From: Desulfoscipio gibsoniae DSM 7213
GTDB lineage: Bacteria; Bacillota; Desulfotomaculia; Desulfotomaculales; Desulfallaceae
Direction: 5' to 3'
DNA length: 64,000 nt
Assembly: GCF_000233715.2 (NCBI RefSeq)
Contig: NC_021184.1
Span: 2,628,001 to 2,692,000, forward strand
Part shown: piece after piece, positions 17,894 through 27,014 of the stretch
How the letters are laid out: every line of letters begins with the position of its first letter
Position numbering within the stretch: the stretch's first letter is position 1
The notes under the pieces: generated by a model
Told to the model about the DNA's origin: nothing
What the model saw: the letters and a program-made list of their open reading frames with translations, nothing else
Database searches by the model: none
Position numbers and translations under genes: made by a program

Positions 17894-18295
17894 TTATGCC
17901 CTGGCCCGGACTACCGCACCTAAGATACCATTAATAAACTTGCCTGATTCTGCGCCGCCAAACCTCTTGGCCATTTCCACGGCTTCGTTGATGGAAACGT
18001 TGGGGGGTATATCCCGGGCGTATAACATTTCATATAAAGCCAGCCGCAGAATATTTCTGTCTACGGCCGCCATCCGCTCCACCTGCCATTCCCGGCTATA
18101 CCCGGCAATGGTTTTATCAAGCTCGTCAAGTTTATCCAGGGTGCCATGCACCAGGTGGCTGGCAAATTCCAGATCAGGCCCGGTAAGCATAAAATTATCC
18201 TGAATATTTTGCATCGCTTCATCCACAGCCATTTTACCCACGTCCACCTGGTACAGCACCTGCATGGCCGATTCCCTGGACTGTCTTCTACCCAT
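17894..18295 (-). CDS. nusB: Transcription antitermination factor NusB
   Basis: NusB with NusE (S10) binds boxA RNA in rRNA antitermination. The 133-residue all-helical protein begins GRRQSRESAMQVLYQVDVG, the typical arginine-rich start, and ends with GGAESGKFINGILGAVVRA. The ATG at 18295 has AGGTG upstream. It is the last gene of a run that starts with accC or earlier; the asp23-amaP-DUF2273-nusB order is common in this group. Confidence 0.95.
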   Translation of the reverse strand: MGRRQSRESAMQVLYQVDVGKMAVDEAMQNIQDNFMLTGPDLEFASHLVHGTLDKLDELDKTIAGYSREWQVERMAAVDRNILRLALYEMLYARDIPPNVSINEAVEMAKRFGGAESGKFINGILGAVVRARA

Positions 18296-18304
18296 TTGTC
18301 AATG

Positions 18305-18526
18305 TCACCTTTCCCCCAGCAAACGTAAAAGCCGGTCTTTTATATCCACCTTGTCGTCCAATTGCTTGCCGCCCAGGTAGCCTATTACCACGCATACCAC
18401 GATAAAAAGGGTTTTTAAAACCCCAAAAAAAATCACGGACAGGCTTATCGACAGGCCCACTAGAACACCAATTATTTTACCCCGGTGTATAATCATCCAT
18501 TCCAAAAGATACTCCAGATAATCCAT
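18305..18526 (-). CDS. DUF2273 small membrane protein
   Basis: This 73-residue protein has a hydrophobic stretch from about residue 17 to 52, enough for two close membrane segments, and a charged tail (KQLDDKVDIKDRLLRLL). It matches the DUF2273 pattern, whose members neighbour Asp23/AmaP genes. The ATG at 18526 follows a GGAG; a TTG one codon upstream is an alternative. Its role is unknown, perhaps part of an Asp23-AmaP membrane complex. Confidence 0.85.
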   Translation of the reverse strand: MDYLEYLLEWMIIHRGKIIGVLVGLSISLSVIFFGVLKTLFIVVCVVIGYLGGKQLDDKVDIKDRLLRLLGER

Positions 18527-18544
18527 CAACAGGCCACTCCCTAT

Positions 18545-19078
18545 TTATTCCACCCTGGGTTTGGATGCTTTAAAACTTTCCACAGCGACCCGCACCTCGG
18601 ATACGGCAATCCCAACTACATTTTTTATACTGTCCTTAACCTCACACTGTATATCTTCCGATACTGCGGGAATATTAATATCCGGAACAGTGATTAATTT
18701 CAAGTGCAGAGCAATACCCCGGGGCGATGATTCCACTTTGGCCTTAACTTCCTTGATGCCCGGCACAGCGGCAGTCACTTTTTCCGCCAGCGATTCAATG
18801 GCCGTCAGAGATACCCGCACCTGACCAAGGCCGCCTTCATGCACAACAGCTTGTCTCTTACGCTCGGGCTTTAATCCCCGCCATAACAAACGCAATCCCA
18901 TAATGATATACACAACCAGTAAAACCCATAAAATTTCACGGTAACCGGGGGTATTTACCTCGCTCCAAAGCCGCTGCACCGGATCCGACCAGCCGCCCAG
19001 AAAAGCGCCCAGGGCCAGAAAAAGCAATGTTAATGTTACAGTATACAGTACGAGTATGCCGCGGTCAAATGGCCCCAT
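18545..19078 (-). CDS. amaP: Alkaline shock response membrane anchor protein AmaP
   Basis: AmaP tethers Asp23 to the membrane in Firmicutes. The protein has two N-terminal membrane segments (about residues 5-27 and 48-68), then a soluble Asp23-like domain with GQVRVSLTAIESLAEKV and GIALHLKL. I chose the ATG at 19078 because GGGAGG lies six bases upstream; the ATG at 19084 abuts it. It lies 15 bases downstream of asp23. Confidence 0.88.
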   Translation of the reverse strand: MGPFDRGILVLYTVTLTLLFLALGAFLGGWSDPVQRLWSEVNTPGYREILWVLLVVYIIMGLRLLWRGLKPERKRQAVVHEGGLGQVRVSLTAIESLAEKVTAAVPGIKEVKAKVESSPRGIALHLKLITVPDINIPAVSEDIQCEVKDSIKNVVGIAVSEVRVAVESFKASKPRVE

Positions 19079-19093
19079 GTGCATCCTCCCATT

Positions 19094-19498
19094 TTATTTT
19101 ACCCTGTTGTTGTTTTCCTCTTCATTTAATTCATTGGCGAAGGCTACTCCCTGGACATTGACATTTACCTCCACCACCACCAGGCCAGTCATTTTTTCAA
19201 TGGCGCTCTTTACAGCGTCCTGTATCTTTGCCGCTACTTCGGGGATGCGGGAACCGTATTCCACCACAATAAACAAATCTACCGCCGCTTCCTTTTCCCC
19301 CACTTCCACTTTAACACCCTTGGACAAGTTTTTGCGACCTAATTTTTCAGTGATACCACCCACTACACCGCCGCTCATGCTAACCACGCCAGACACCTCG
19401 GTAGCAGCCAGCCCGGCAATGATGCGCACAACATCATCGGCAATGCGAATGGCACCAAGACTGTTTTTCTCTTCTCGCATAACGGTTTCTTGCTCCAC
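19094..19498 (-). CDS. Asp23/Gls24 family envelope stress protein
   Basis: This 134-residue protein has the Asp23 (DUF322) pattern: GAIRIADDVVRIIAGLAATEV near residue 14, GVKVEVGEKEAAVDL in the middle, and a VEVNVNVQGV strand near the end. The GTG start at 19498 has GGAGGGG upstream. Asp23 proteins are abundant, membrane-associated through AmaP, and linked to cell envelope homeostasis. It lies between accC and amaP. Confidence 0.92.
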   Translation of the reverse strand: MEQETVMREEKNSLGAIRIADDVVRIIAGLAATEVSGVVSMSGGVVGGITEKLGRKNLSKGVKVEVGEKEAAVDLFIVVEYGSRIPEVAAKIQDAVKSAIEKMTGLVVVEVNVNVQGVAFANELNEEENNNRVK

Positions 19499-19558
19499 TT
19501 GGCAACCCCTCCTTTAGCAGAATAAATATATTATACCAAAGGAGGAAAAATACCGCAA

Positions 19559-20908
19559 TTAACCTTGCGGCATTATTCTTCGCTGAATAAAGTTGGTGTA
19601 TATCTCCCCCCTGCGGAAAAATGCGTTATTCAGAATACGCCGGTGGAAGGGAATGATAGTCTTTACTCCGGTAACATTCAATTCATCAAGAGCCCGCTGC
19701 ATACGCACCACCGCCTCATCACGGTCCTTCCCCCACACAATCAGTTTACCCAGCATGGAATCATAGTGCGAAGGCACCTCCCACCCTGCAAATATAGCGC
19801 TGTCCAGGCGCACTCCCGGCCCACCGGGGGGCTGAAACTCAATGATTTTACCCGGGCAGGGCATGAAATTGCGCTCGGGGTCCTCGGCGTTGATCCGGCA
19901 TTCAATAGCCCAGCCCGAAAAGCGAATATCCTGCTGCCGGTAGCCCAGTTCTTCCCCGGCTGCAATGCGGATCTGCTCTTTAACCAGATCAATTCCGGTG
20001 ATCATTTCAGTAACGGGGTGTTCCACCTGAATACGGGTATTCATCTCTATAAAGTAAAAATTATCATGTTTATCAAGCAAAAACTCCACAGTCCCCGCGC
20101 TGCGGTAGCCCACTGCCCGGGCCGCCATCACCGCCGCATCACCCAGGCGCCGGCGCAGTTCCTCGTCAACTGCCGTAGAAGGCGATTCCTCAATAATTTT
20201 CTGGTTGCGTCGCTGGATGGAGCAGTCCCGCTCACCCAGGTGTACAATGTTGCCGTAATTGTCCGCCAACAGCTGTATTTCAATGTGCCGGGGCTCTTCC
20301 ACGTACTTTTCCATGTAAATATCCCCACTGCCAAAGGCGGCTGTCGCTTCGGAGCGGGCGGTTAATATGCCCCGGACCACCTCCTCCTCATACTGGGCCA
20401 CACGCATGCCCTTGCCGCCTCCGCCCGACGAAGCCTTAATAAGCACCGGGTAGCCAATTTCGGCGGCAATTTGCAGTGCCTGCCCGGCATCGCTGATGAC
20501 ACCCTGTGAACCGGGCACCACGGGCACCCCCGAGGCCAGCATGGTTTCCCTGGCCTGCACTTTGTTGCCCATCAAGCGCATAGCCTCGGCGGGAGGACCG
20601 ATAAATACCAGGCCATTGGCAGCGCACATCTCAGCAAACTTATCATTTTCCGATAAAAAGCCGTAACCCGGGTGCACCGCGTCGGCCCCTTTCACGAGCG
20701 CGGCACTGATGACGTTTGAGATATTAAGGTAACTTCGACCAGGCTGCGGCGGGCCAATGCATACTGCCTCATCAGCCAAGCGCACATGCAGGCTGTCACG
20801 GTCGGATTCCGAGTAAACCGCCACACTGGCTATGTGCATTTCCCGGCAGGCCCTGATAATCCGAACTGCTATTTCGCCCCGGTTGGCGATTAATATCTTA
20901 TTGATCAT
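19559..20908 (-). CDS. accC: Biotin carboxylase subunit (AccC / PycA type)
   Basis: Biotin carboxylase charges a biotin carrier with CO2 using ATP. The N-terminal domain starts [16 protein letters not shown]; the ATP-grasp domain has [14 protein letters not shown] near residue 160; the catalytic site has [19 protein letters not shown]. The ATG at 20908 has AGGTGG upstream and lies ten bases after the carboxyltransferase-carrier fusion gene. It may serve acetyl-CoA carboxylase, pyruvate carboxylase or both, since its partner carries a pyruvate-type carboxyltransferase and an AccB-type carrier. Confidence 0.94.
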   Translation of the reverse strand: MINKILIANRGEIAVRIIRACREMHIASVAVYSESDRDSLHVRLADEAVCIGPPQPGRSYLNISNVISAALVKGADAVHPGYGFLSENDKFAEMCAANGLVFIGPPAEAMRLMGNKVQARETMLASGVPVVPGSQGVISDAGQALQIAAEIGYPVLIKASSGGGGKGMRVAQYEEEVVRGILTARSEATAAFGSGDIYMEKYVEEPRHIEIQLLADNYGNIVHLGERDCSIQRRNQKIIEESPSTAVDEELRRRLGDAAVMAARAVGYRSAGTVEFLLDKHDNFYFIEMNTRIQVEHPVTEMITGIDLVKEQIRIAAGEELGYRQQDIRFSGWAIECRINAEDPERNFMPCPGKIIEFQPPGGPGVRLDSAIFAGWEVPSHYDSMLGKLIVWGKDRDEAVVRMQRALDELNVTGVKTIIPFHRRILNNAFFRRGEIYTNFIQRRIMPQG

Positions 20909-20918
20909 TTGTTACCAC

Positions 20919-21404
20919 CTAATCTTCTTGGATAACCAGCAGTGGTTGCCCATATTCCACGGCCTGGGCATTTTCCGCCAGTATCTGCACCACGGTGCCC
21001 GCCACCTCGGCTTCGATTTCATTCATCAGCTTCATGGCCTCTAATATGCAAAGGGTTTGCCCCTTTTCCACCCGGGTGCCTATTTTTATAAAAGGATCGG
21101 CGTCAGGAGCCGGGGAACGATAAAAAGTGCCCACCATGGGTGCTTTGACCACGGTACCGGACACCGCAGCATCATTGTGGCCAGCTGTGTGAGGCATGCA
21201 AGAATCATCCTCACGTGATTGAGCGGCTGTTGGCAAGCTAGAACAGTTCTCACTTACTATCTGAGCGGCTGCATGAGGCAAGCAAGGACCGTCCCCGCTT
21301 GCTTTTTTGATGGATAATTTCATGCCGTCACTATTTAGAGAAAACTCGTCTATATTGGTTTCATTGATCATGCTGATTAATTCTTTAATTTGTTGTATAT
21401 CCAT
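20919..21404 (-). CDS. accB: Internal AccB (biotin carboxyl carrier) start inside the fusion gene
   Basis: Within the fusion gene an ATG at 21404 is preceded by AAGGAGG with an eight-base spacer, as good a ribosome site as any in the window. From there the product is 161 residues, a normal AccB length. It starts [19 protein letters not shown], the usual AccB N-terminus, and ends with the biotinyl domain ([11 protein letters not shown], biotin on the lysine). So a free carrier is probably made as well as, or instead of, the fused one. Its Ala/Pro-type linker is replaced by a Cys- and His-containing segment (about residues 39-75). Confidence 0.55.
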   Translation of the reverse strand: MDIQQIKELISMINETNIDEFSLNSDGMKLSIKKASGDGPCLPHAAAQIVSENCSSLPTAAQSREDDSCMPHTAGHNDAAVSGTVVKAPMVGTFYRSPAPDADPFIKIGTRVEKGQTLCILEAMKLMNEIEAEVAGTVVQILAENAQAVEYGQPLLVIQED

Positions 21405-22931
21405 TTCGTTAACCTCCTTGGTGGTATGACCGGGCAGCCCAGGTGCCCCGGATGTACGGTCACTTATATTTTGCGCCGTCGCGGTCCCGGCATTGGCTTT
21501 TTCCGCTGCGCATCCCGTTTTGGCGGTATTTTCCCCGCCGGCGGAACCGCCAACACCGGCTGCGCCCGTATCCCGGGCGAAATTTATATTACCGGCGCTG
21601 CTGTTTTTTCGCGCTTCTAAAAACTTCTTAGTTATCTGGGGGAATATAGCATAGCATAGTATATCTTCATTAGAATTGGTCAATCCTCTGGTTTCCAGTT
21701 TGATTTTCTCCAACCGGGGCTCCAGTAAATCGGCAGGACGACAGGTGATGGGCTGCTTATCACCCAGTACCCGGCGTGCCACCGCTTCTTCCAAAGGTGC
21801 CGGCGGCCGGCCGTATAGACCCTGGATGTAAGCTTTAACCTCACCGGGTATCAGCTTGTAACGCTCTCCGGTAAGTACATTTAGCACAGCCTGGGTGCCC
21901 ACAATCTGGCTGGTGGGTGTAACCAGGGGCGGGTAACCCAGCTCCCGGCGCACCCTGGGAATCTCCTCCAACACCCGGGGCAGCAGGTGAGCCGACTTCT
22001 GTTCTTTGAGCTGAGAAACCAGGTTAGTAATCATACCCCCCGGCACCTGGTGCTCAAAAACACGCATATCGTTAATCCGAGTAACGCCACGTTCCTGGCC
22101 CCTTTGCTCCCTTAGTTCCTCAAAATATCCTGCGATTTCAAACAACAACCGCATATCCAACCCGGTGTCGAACTGGGTGCCCTGCAGCGCCCGTACCACG
22201 GTCTCTACCGGAGGCTGGGAGGCCCCGAAAGCCAGGGGCACTGCTGCAGTGTCTATGACATCTACCCCGGCCTCCACCGCCTTTAGATAAGTTGCCAGGG
22301 CCAAACCACCAATATAGTGGCTGTGCAGTTGCACGGGCAGCCCAGGGTGTTGCCTTAACTTGCTTATCAGTTCATAAGCCTGGTAAGGGGTCAACAGGCC
22401 GGCCATATCTTTGACGCATATGGAATCAGCACCCATTTCCGCCAGTTTCTCAGCCGTTTGCAGGTAATGACCGGTGGTATGCACCGGGCTGACGGTATAT
22501 ACCACCGAGGCCTGCACATGGGCACCCGCCTTTTTGCCCGCCCGTACCGATGTTTCCATGTTCCGTATATCATTTAAGGCATCAAAAACCCGGATGATGT
22601 CGATGCCGTTTTCCACCATCTTAAAAACGAATGCCTCCACCACATCATCCGGGTAATGCTGGTAACCCACCAGTGATTGTCCCCGCAGCAGCATTTGTAA
22701 TGGCGTTCGCTTAATATATCGTTTTAAAGTGCGCAGCCTTTCCCAGGGATCTTCATTAAGATAGCGTAAACATACATCAAAGGTAGCGCCGCCCCAGACC
22801 TCAAGTGAGTGGTAACCCACCATGTCAAGTTTTTCAACTATAGGCAGCATATCTTTGATGCTCATCCTGGTGGCCCATAAACTCTGGTGACCATCACGCA
22901 GTGTTGTATCGGTAATTTTCACTTTAGCCAT
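20919..22931 (-). CDS. Pyruvate/oxaloacetate carboxyltransferase fused to AccB-type biotin carrier
   Basis: The first 460 or so residues form a carboxyltransferase of the pyruvate carboxylase subunit B/OadA family. Visible motifs are [18 protein letters not shown], the active-site lysine in [10 protein letters not shown], and the metal-binding histidines in LHSHYIGG. An Ala/Gly-rich linker follows, then a complete AccB: a helical N-terminus, a second linker, and a biotinyl domain with EAMKLMNE. The ATG at 22931 has GGAGG upstream; a TTG at 22949 overlaps that site. AccC lies ten bases downstream. Related bacteria often have the carboxyltransferase and accB as adjacent genes, so this looks like a stop-codon-loss fusion. 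Confidence 0.85.
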   Translation of the reverse strand: MAKVKITDTTLRDGHQSLWATRMSIKDMLPIVEKLDMVGYHSLEVWGGATFDVCLRYLNEDPWERLRTLKRYIKRTPLQMLLRGQSLVGYQHYPDDVVEAFVFKMVENGIDIIRVFDALNDIRNMETSVRAGKKAGAHVQASVVYTVSPVHTTGHYLQTAEKLAEMGADSICVKDMAGLLTPYQAYELISKLRQHPGLPVQLHSHYIGGLALATYLKAVEAGVDVIDTAAVPLAFGASQPPVETVVRALQGTQFDTGLDMRLLFEIAGYFEELREQRGQERGVTRINDMRVFEHQVPGGMITNLVSQLKEQKSAHLLPRVLEEIPRVRRELGYPPLVTPTSQIVGTQAVLNVLTGERYKLIPGEVKAYIQGLYGRPPAPLEEAVARRVLGDKQPITCRPADLLEPRLEKIKLETRGLTNSNEDILCYAIFPQITKKFLEARKNSSAGNINFARDTGAAGVGGSAGGENTAKTGCAAEKANAGTATAQNISDRTSGAPGLPGHTTKEVNEMDIQQIKELISMINETNIDEFSLNSDGMKLSIKKASGDGPCLPHAAAQIVSENCSSLPTAAQSREDDSCMPHTAGHNDAAVSGTVVKAPMVGTFYRSPAPDADPFIKIGTRVEKGQTLCILEAMKLMNEIEAEVAGTVVQILAENAQAVEYGQPLLVIQED

Positions 22932-23043
22932 TTGGTATCCTACCTCCAAAAAAAAGTCAGGTTGCCATCAGCAAACAACCTGATTGATAAAGCAATTATA
23001 TAGTTACATCCGATAAAATAAAATAGATTTAGAGCAAGTATAC

Positions 23044-23073
23044 AATATATATACAAATAGCATTGTATACAAT
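23044..23073 (-). promoter_or_regulatory. Promoter with overlapping palindromic operator upstream of the fusion gene
   Basis: The minus strand carries TTGTAT, a 17-base spacer and TATATT. The -35 lies inside the perfect palindrome ATTGTATACAAT (23062-23073). TATACAA recurs at 23039 and 23050 on the plus strand. The palindrome fits the T.GT...AC.A pattern of FadR-type GntR repressors. A regulator bound here would block the carboxyltransferase-accC operon. Confidence 0.5.
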
Positions 23074-23177
23074 ACAATATATACTATGTGGCGGGTTTTT
23101 CATGGTGCCGTGAACAATAAAACCGGGGAAGGTACTTATCATCCCATCCCCGGGCACCGCCAAAGGCCACTTAAATT

Positions 23178-23789
23178 TTATTTTTCCCTGGTGATAACAA
23201 TTACACCGTCCTCGGGCACACCGGTGGTTTTGGCCACCAACCCGGCAATAGTAGTGCTGTCAGCATCGGCCATCATTTCCTTTCCGGGCCGCAGTATCAC
23301 GGTGACGGTATCACTATCCAAAAACACAGCGGCATCCTGGTAACCCTTGGCCCGGATTAAGTTTTCCAACTCCATCTCCTGGGATACTTTGCTGCTTAAA
23401 CGCATCAGCCTTTCCTGGGCGGTTTTGCGAACTTCCTCATCTGCTTCCGAGGCCAGCACCTCGCGCAGGGTTTCCATTTCTTTACCCCGGGCCTGTTCCA
23501 AACTCAGGCGCGCTTCGACGAAATATGAGCCATCAGCATCTTGATCAGTGCCATTTGCCCCCACCTGACCGGTTAGCACAGCATCACCCTCGGGTGCATC
23601 CCCAACTGCACTATCCCCTTTATTTTCAGGGTGGGAAAGGGTTACCGCAGCGGGGGTGGTAGATTGATCCCCCCAGCCCAACATCTTTTCAGCCAGGCCA
23701 CCGAACCCCACCGCGCAAAAAACAATACCCACCAGCACCAGCACCACCAGCAATATTTTTTTTCGCTCTATTTTGACTACCGTAATCAA
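23178..23789 (-). CDS. spoIIIAH: Stage III sporulation protein SpoIIIAH
   Basis: SpoIIIAH is the mother-cell partner of forespore SpoIIQ in the feeding-tube channel. It has a short cytoplasmic N-terminus, one membrane segment (about residues 13-33), a low-complexity linker, and the conserved C-terminal YscJ-like ring-building domain (about 85-200; ARLSLEQARGKEMETLREVL). The TTG start at 23789 has GGAGGGGG upstream. It is the last gene of the operon, as in other spore formers. Confidence 0.93.
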   Translation of the reverse strand: MITVVKIERKKILLVVLVLVGIVFCAVGFGGLAEKMLGWGDQSTTPAAVTLSHPENKGDSAVGDAPEGDAVLTGQVGANGTDQDADGSYFVEARLSLEQARGKEMETLREVLASEADEEVRKTAQERLMRLSSKVSQEMELENLIRAKGYQDAAVFLDSDTVTVILRPGKEMMADADSTTIAGLVAKTTGVPEDGVIVITREK

Positions 23790-23791
23790 CC

Positions 23792-24397
23792 CTAAACCCC
23801 CTCCTTCATGGGCAGCACGATAATTCTATGGGGCTCAACACCCAGCGCCACCTGCACCGCCCGGAACAAATCGGCCTTCACCCGGGGTGTTCCCGCCCCT
23901 TCGGCCACCACCATAATACCCGCCACATCGGGTGCCACTTCCTTTTTTACCACCGGCTCTTCCAAACCCTGATTGCCGCGGGCAATCACCACCGTGCTGG
24001 TTTCCGTGTTTTCTGTGATCTGCCGGGAACCGCCGCTCTGGTCATTTTCCCGGGTGGTTTTAAGACCGGTGGCAGTATTGATGGCATAGTCATTGTGAGT
24101 TGAAGTTGCCAGTTGCACAGTTACCTCCACCCGCCCGGCCCCGGCCACCTGCTCCAACATCTGGCGTAATTCCCCCGCCAATTCCTTTTCCTCCCGGGTC
24201 ATGATTGAATTTGTACCATTGCCGGCCTGACCGGAACCGGCCGCCGCACTGTTATCCGGCGGGGCCTTTTCTGAACTGGAGCTAAAACTGCCGCTGTCAC
24301 AGCTCCCCACCAGCATTAACATAATACCCAGCAGCAGCAGCACCGCTATCGACCAGTATTTTTTATTTTTTGGGTTAAAAATATCCGAACTGTTCAT
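23792..24397 (-). CDS. spoIIIAG: Stage III sporulation protein SpoIIIAG
   Basis: SpoIIIAG forms a large ring in the mother-cell membrane of the SpoIIIA-SpoIIQ channel. It has one membrane segment (about residues 13-30), a linker with Ser/Gly/Asn, and a conserved domain (EEKELAGELRQMLEQVAGAG, then GIMVVAEGAGTPRVK). The ATG at 24397 follows GAGGTGATG. It ends two bases before spoIIIAH starts. Confidence 0.93.
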   Translation of the reverse strand: MNSSDIFNPKNKKYWSIAVLLLLGIMLMLVGSCDSGSFSSSSEKAPPDNSAAAGSGQAGNGTNSIMTREEKELAGELRQMLEQVAGAGRVEVTVQLATSTHNDYAINTATGLKTTRENDQSGGSRQITENTETSTVVIARGNQGLEEPVVKKEVAPDVAGIMVVAEGAGTPRVKADLFRAVQVALGVEPHRIIVLPMKEGV

Positions 24398-24442
24398 TTC
24401 ATCACCTCACCATGGTAGTATAAATTTAACAACTCATATAAA

Positions 24443-25141
24443 TCATTCCCGGAACTCATATTTTACCTGCTCAGGCTTAAGATTATAGAATTCGGCCACC
24501 ACTGCGGTTAAACCAGCAGCGGCTTGTTTCTGCTCGGGGGAAACCACCGTAACGGAGCCCACCTCTTCCGAAGTTTCCTTGCCGTCTATATCGACCACCA
24601 CGGGCTGTACATCCAATTCCCCGCCCCGGCTGTCGGTAGCTCGCCGCCCCCCGGACCCGGCGCTGTCGGCAGATAGTGTATCACCGCCTCCACTGTCATC
24701 ACCCGCGCCCCCCACGGGGGCAGCATTAAAAACAATGGTAATTTCCTTGATATCACTGTTCTTCCCGTCAATACTCACCCGGGCGTCCACAGGCTGCACA
24801 TCAGGATTCATACCTGCCAGTGCAAGCACTTGATTGGACAGGCCCTCACTATATTGCTGAACAGCCTTGTCCCGGTTTGTATCCGCCAACTCCTGTCCGG
24901 CGGCCATAATTTCCTCAAGTGGAGGATCACCGGTATCGGATACGGTAACTGCGGGTATGTCCTGCATAAAATCTTTGTTGATCACCCCGGCCGCCGCCTG
25001 CAAAACCGCCATAATGATCAAAAGGCCCATGACGGTTTTGACGTAGCGGCGCATATCACCGCCGGGCAGCAGCATTTCCACCAGCACAGCCAGCAACACG
25101 ATTACAATAATGGTTTGTATCAGCTCACGAAGTAGATCCAT
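24443..25141 (-). CDS. spoIIIAF: Stage III sporulation protein SpoIIIAF
   Basis: SpoIIIAF is a two-pass membrane component of the SpoIIIA complex with a soluble C-terminal domain. Membrane segments are at about residues 7-28 and 34-55. The last part (AAGLTAVVAEFYNLKPEQVK) is the conserved C-terminal fold. A Gly/Asp/Ser-rich stretch in the middle (about 140-180) lengthens the protein. The ATG at 25141 lies in the usual order between spoIIIAE and spoIIIAG. Confidence 0.92.
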   Translation of the reverse strand: MDLLRELIQTIIVIVLLAVLVEMLLPGGDMRRYVKTVMGLLIIMAVLQAAAGVINKDFMQDIPAVTVSDTGDPPLEEIMAAGQELADTNRDKAVQQYSEGLSNQVLALAGMNPDVQPVDARVSIDGKNSDIKEITIVFNAAPVGGAGDDSGGGDTLSADSAGSGGRRATDSRGGELDVQPVVVDIDGKETSEEVGSVTVVSPEQKQAAAGLTAVVAEFYNLKPEQVKYEFRE

Positions 25142-25158
25142 GCCACCGCCCCCATATA

Positions 25159-26382
25159 TTAATGCAGCATTACTGTTATATTTCCCAGGCCCACCACGAT
25201 GGCCAGGGCAAAAAAGAACAACAATCCCACCGTGGCCACGGCAGCAAACACCGTAATCAAACTGTTACCCAGCCCGTTCAGACAATCGCTGATTCTCTCT
25301 TCCCCCACGGGCTGGATCACCGCCCCGGCGATCTTATAAATAAGGGCAATGGCAATTATTTTTACCAGGGGGATCACTAGTATCATGATAATAATTAGCA
25401 CACCGGCAATGCCCACCGCATTTTTCATCAGCAGCGACGAGCGAATCACCGCTTCCAGAGCATCGCTGAACACCCCGCCCACCACGGGTATAAAATCTGT
25501 GGCAAACTTGGCAGTACGGAAAGTCACGCTGTCTCCCACCGCCCCGGCTACCCCCTGGATGGCCATTATGCCCAGGAATATGGTGCTCAAAAGCCCCATC
25601 AAACCCATAGCCACACCCTTTAATAAACCGGCCAGCCTGGACACCTGAAAATGTTTGGACAGCCCACTCACTATTTCCAGCACTGCAGCAAAAAATATGA
25701 GTGGCAAAATAACATTTTTGATAATAGTGCCAAAAGCGGTAATAGTGATGAAAATCAATGGGTGGAATATGGCCGCTGAAGCAATACCCCCCACAGCCAC
25801 CAAAAGTGTCAGCAACAGCGGCAGCAGGGCCTGCATAAAGATGACCATTTTATCCACCACCTCCCGGCCCAACTGGATAGCCAGTCCGAAGGAACCAACG
25901 GCGATGGTTACCAGCACAAGGTAGGCCACCATATGGGTGAGCTGCCCGGTGGTACCCTTTTCAAATGCTCCGGTAATATTTTGCAGCACCGCACAAATCA
26001 CCGCCAGCACCACCAGTTTACCCAGCAGCGCCGAATTAGCCACCACTTCGCGGAATAAATAATTGATGCACTGGTTGAACACCTCGGTGGGCTGCATTGA
26101 AATTTGGCCGGTGGCAAGTCCCGTGACCAGCGCCTTAAAGTCAGTTTCCGGCAGTGCACTTTGCAAATCATGGTCCATCCGGTTAATAAACTGCTGGATT
26201 TCCACCATATCCAGTTTGCCTGTCTGCTCTTCCATTTCCCCGGCAATATCGGTTGCAGCCCAGGCGGCCAAAGGAAGGGCCAGGCTCAGGCAAATATAAA
26301 GTATCAGGAACAGCAGCGCGCACCGGGTGCGATGGTTACAGTTCACCACCACACTATTCCTGCCATGGATCTTAGCGCTCAA
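25159..26382 (-). CDS. spoIIIAE: Stage III sporulation protein SpoIIIAE
   Basis: SpoIIIAE is the largest membrane protein of the SpoIIIA channel, with a signal-like first segment (about residues 20-42) and at least six further membrane spans. Conserved stretches include FATDFIPVVGGVFSDALEAV and GEERISDCLNGLGNSL. The TTG start at 26382 follows AAGGGGGG. Its 407 residues are typical. It lies between spoIIIAD and spoIIIAF. Confidence 0.95.
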   Translation of the reverse strand: MSAKIHGRNSVVVNCNHRTRCALLFLILYICLSLALPLAAWAATDIAGEMEEQTGKLDMVEIQQFINRMDHDLQSALPETDFKALVTGLATGQISMQPTEVFNQCINYLFREVVANSALLGKLVVLAVICAVLQNITGAFEKGTTGQLTHMVAYLVLVTIAVGSFGLAIQLGREVVDKMVIFMQALLPLLLTLLVAVGGIASAAIFHPLIFITITAFGTIIKNVILPLIFFAAVLEIVSGLSKHFQVSRLAGLLKGVAMGLMGLLSTIFLGIMAIQGVAGAVGDSVTFRTAKFATDFIPVVGGVFSDALEAVIRSSLLMKNAVGIAGVLIIIMILVIPLVKIIAIALIYKIAGAVIQPVGEERISDCLNGLGNSLITVFAAVATVGLLFFFALAIVVGLGNITVMLH

Positions 26383-26395
26383 GCCTTATCCCCCC

Positions 26396-26782
26396 TTACG
26401 GTATCAACCGCAGCAGCGCCTGCAGCACCGCCACCATGATGGGCACCGCCAGCACCAGCACCATCACCTTGGCGGCTAATTCCACCTTGGTGGCGAAAGC
26501 CCCTTGATCGGCATCCCGGCATATCTGGGCAATAAAATCTGCTATGTAGGCAATACCGATAATCTTGAGCAGCGTGCCCAGGTAAACCGAGCTAATGTCG
26601 GCTCTTTCAGACAGCTGTCGCAGTATGTCGATAATCGCGCCTATTTTGCCGAGCACCAGCAGGAATATGATTACGCCCACTGTAATACTGAGCAGCACGG
26701 CCATGGGCGGAGATTTTTGTTTCAGCACCACGGCCAGCACAGCACCGGTCAGGGCGATACCGGATATTTGCAAAATATCCAT
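26396..26782 (-). CDS. spoIIIAD: Stage III sporulation protein SpoIIIAD
   Basis: SpoIIIAD is a small multi-pass membrane protein of the SpoIIIA complex. Three to four hydrophobic segments span most of its 128 residues; the conserved central region is VYLGTLLKIIGIAYIADFIA, followed by QICRDADQGA. The ATG at 26782 lies 12 bases after spoIIIAC. Confidence 0.95.
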   Translation of the reverse strand: MDILQISGIALTGAVLAVVLKQKSPPMAVLLSITVGVIIFLLVLGKIGAIIDILRQLSERADISSVYLGTLLKIIGIAYIADFIAQICRDADQGAFATKVELAAKVMVLVLAVPIMVAVLQALLRLIP

Positions 26783-26793
26783 ACCAACACCGC

Positions 26794-26997
26794 CTAGAAT
26801 AATTTAAAAACTGTTCTAACCTCGTCGAAAAGGGTGCCCAGCATTTGGATCACCATGATCAACACAACTGCAATACCCGTAAGGGTCACTGCAAAACCAT
26901 AGTCCTCTTTGCCGGAATTTTTCAGCACCATATGGGCCACGGCCACTAAAATGCCGATGCCGGCAATTTTAAAAATTAAATCGATGTTGGCACCCAC
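26794..26997 (-). CDS. spoIIIAC: Stage III sporulation protein SpoIIIAC
   Basis: SpoIIIAC is a 67-residue two-pass membrane protein. It starts VGANIDLIFKIAGIG at a GTG at 26997, with AAAGGAGG upstream; the longer open frame to 27069 would put the ribosome site inside the gene and overlap spoIIIAB. The second segment ends GTLFDEVRTVFKLF. Size and order match other spore formers. Confidence 0.95.
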   Translation of the reverse strand: MGANIDLIFKIAGIGILVAVAHMVLKNSGKEDYGFAVTLTGIAVVLIMVIQMLGTLFDEVRTVFKLF

Positions 26998-27014
26998 TTG
27001 AACATTCCTCCTTT

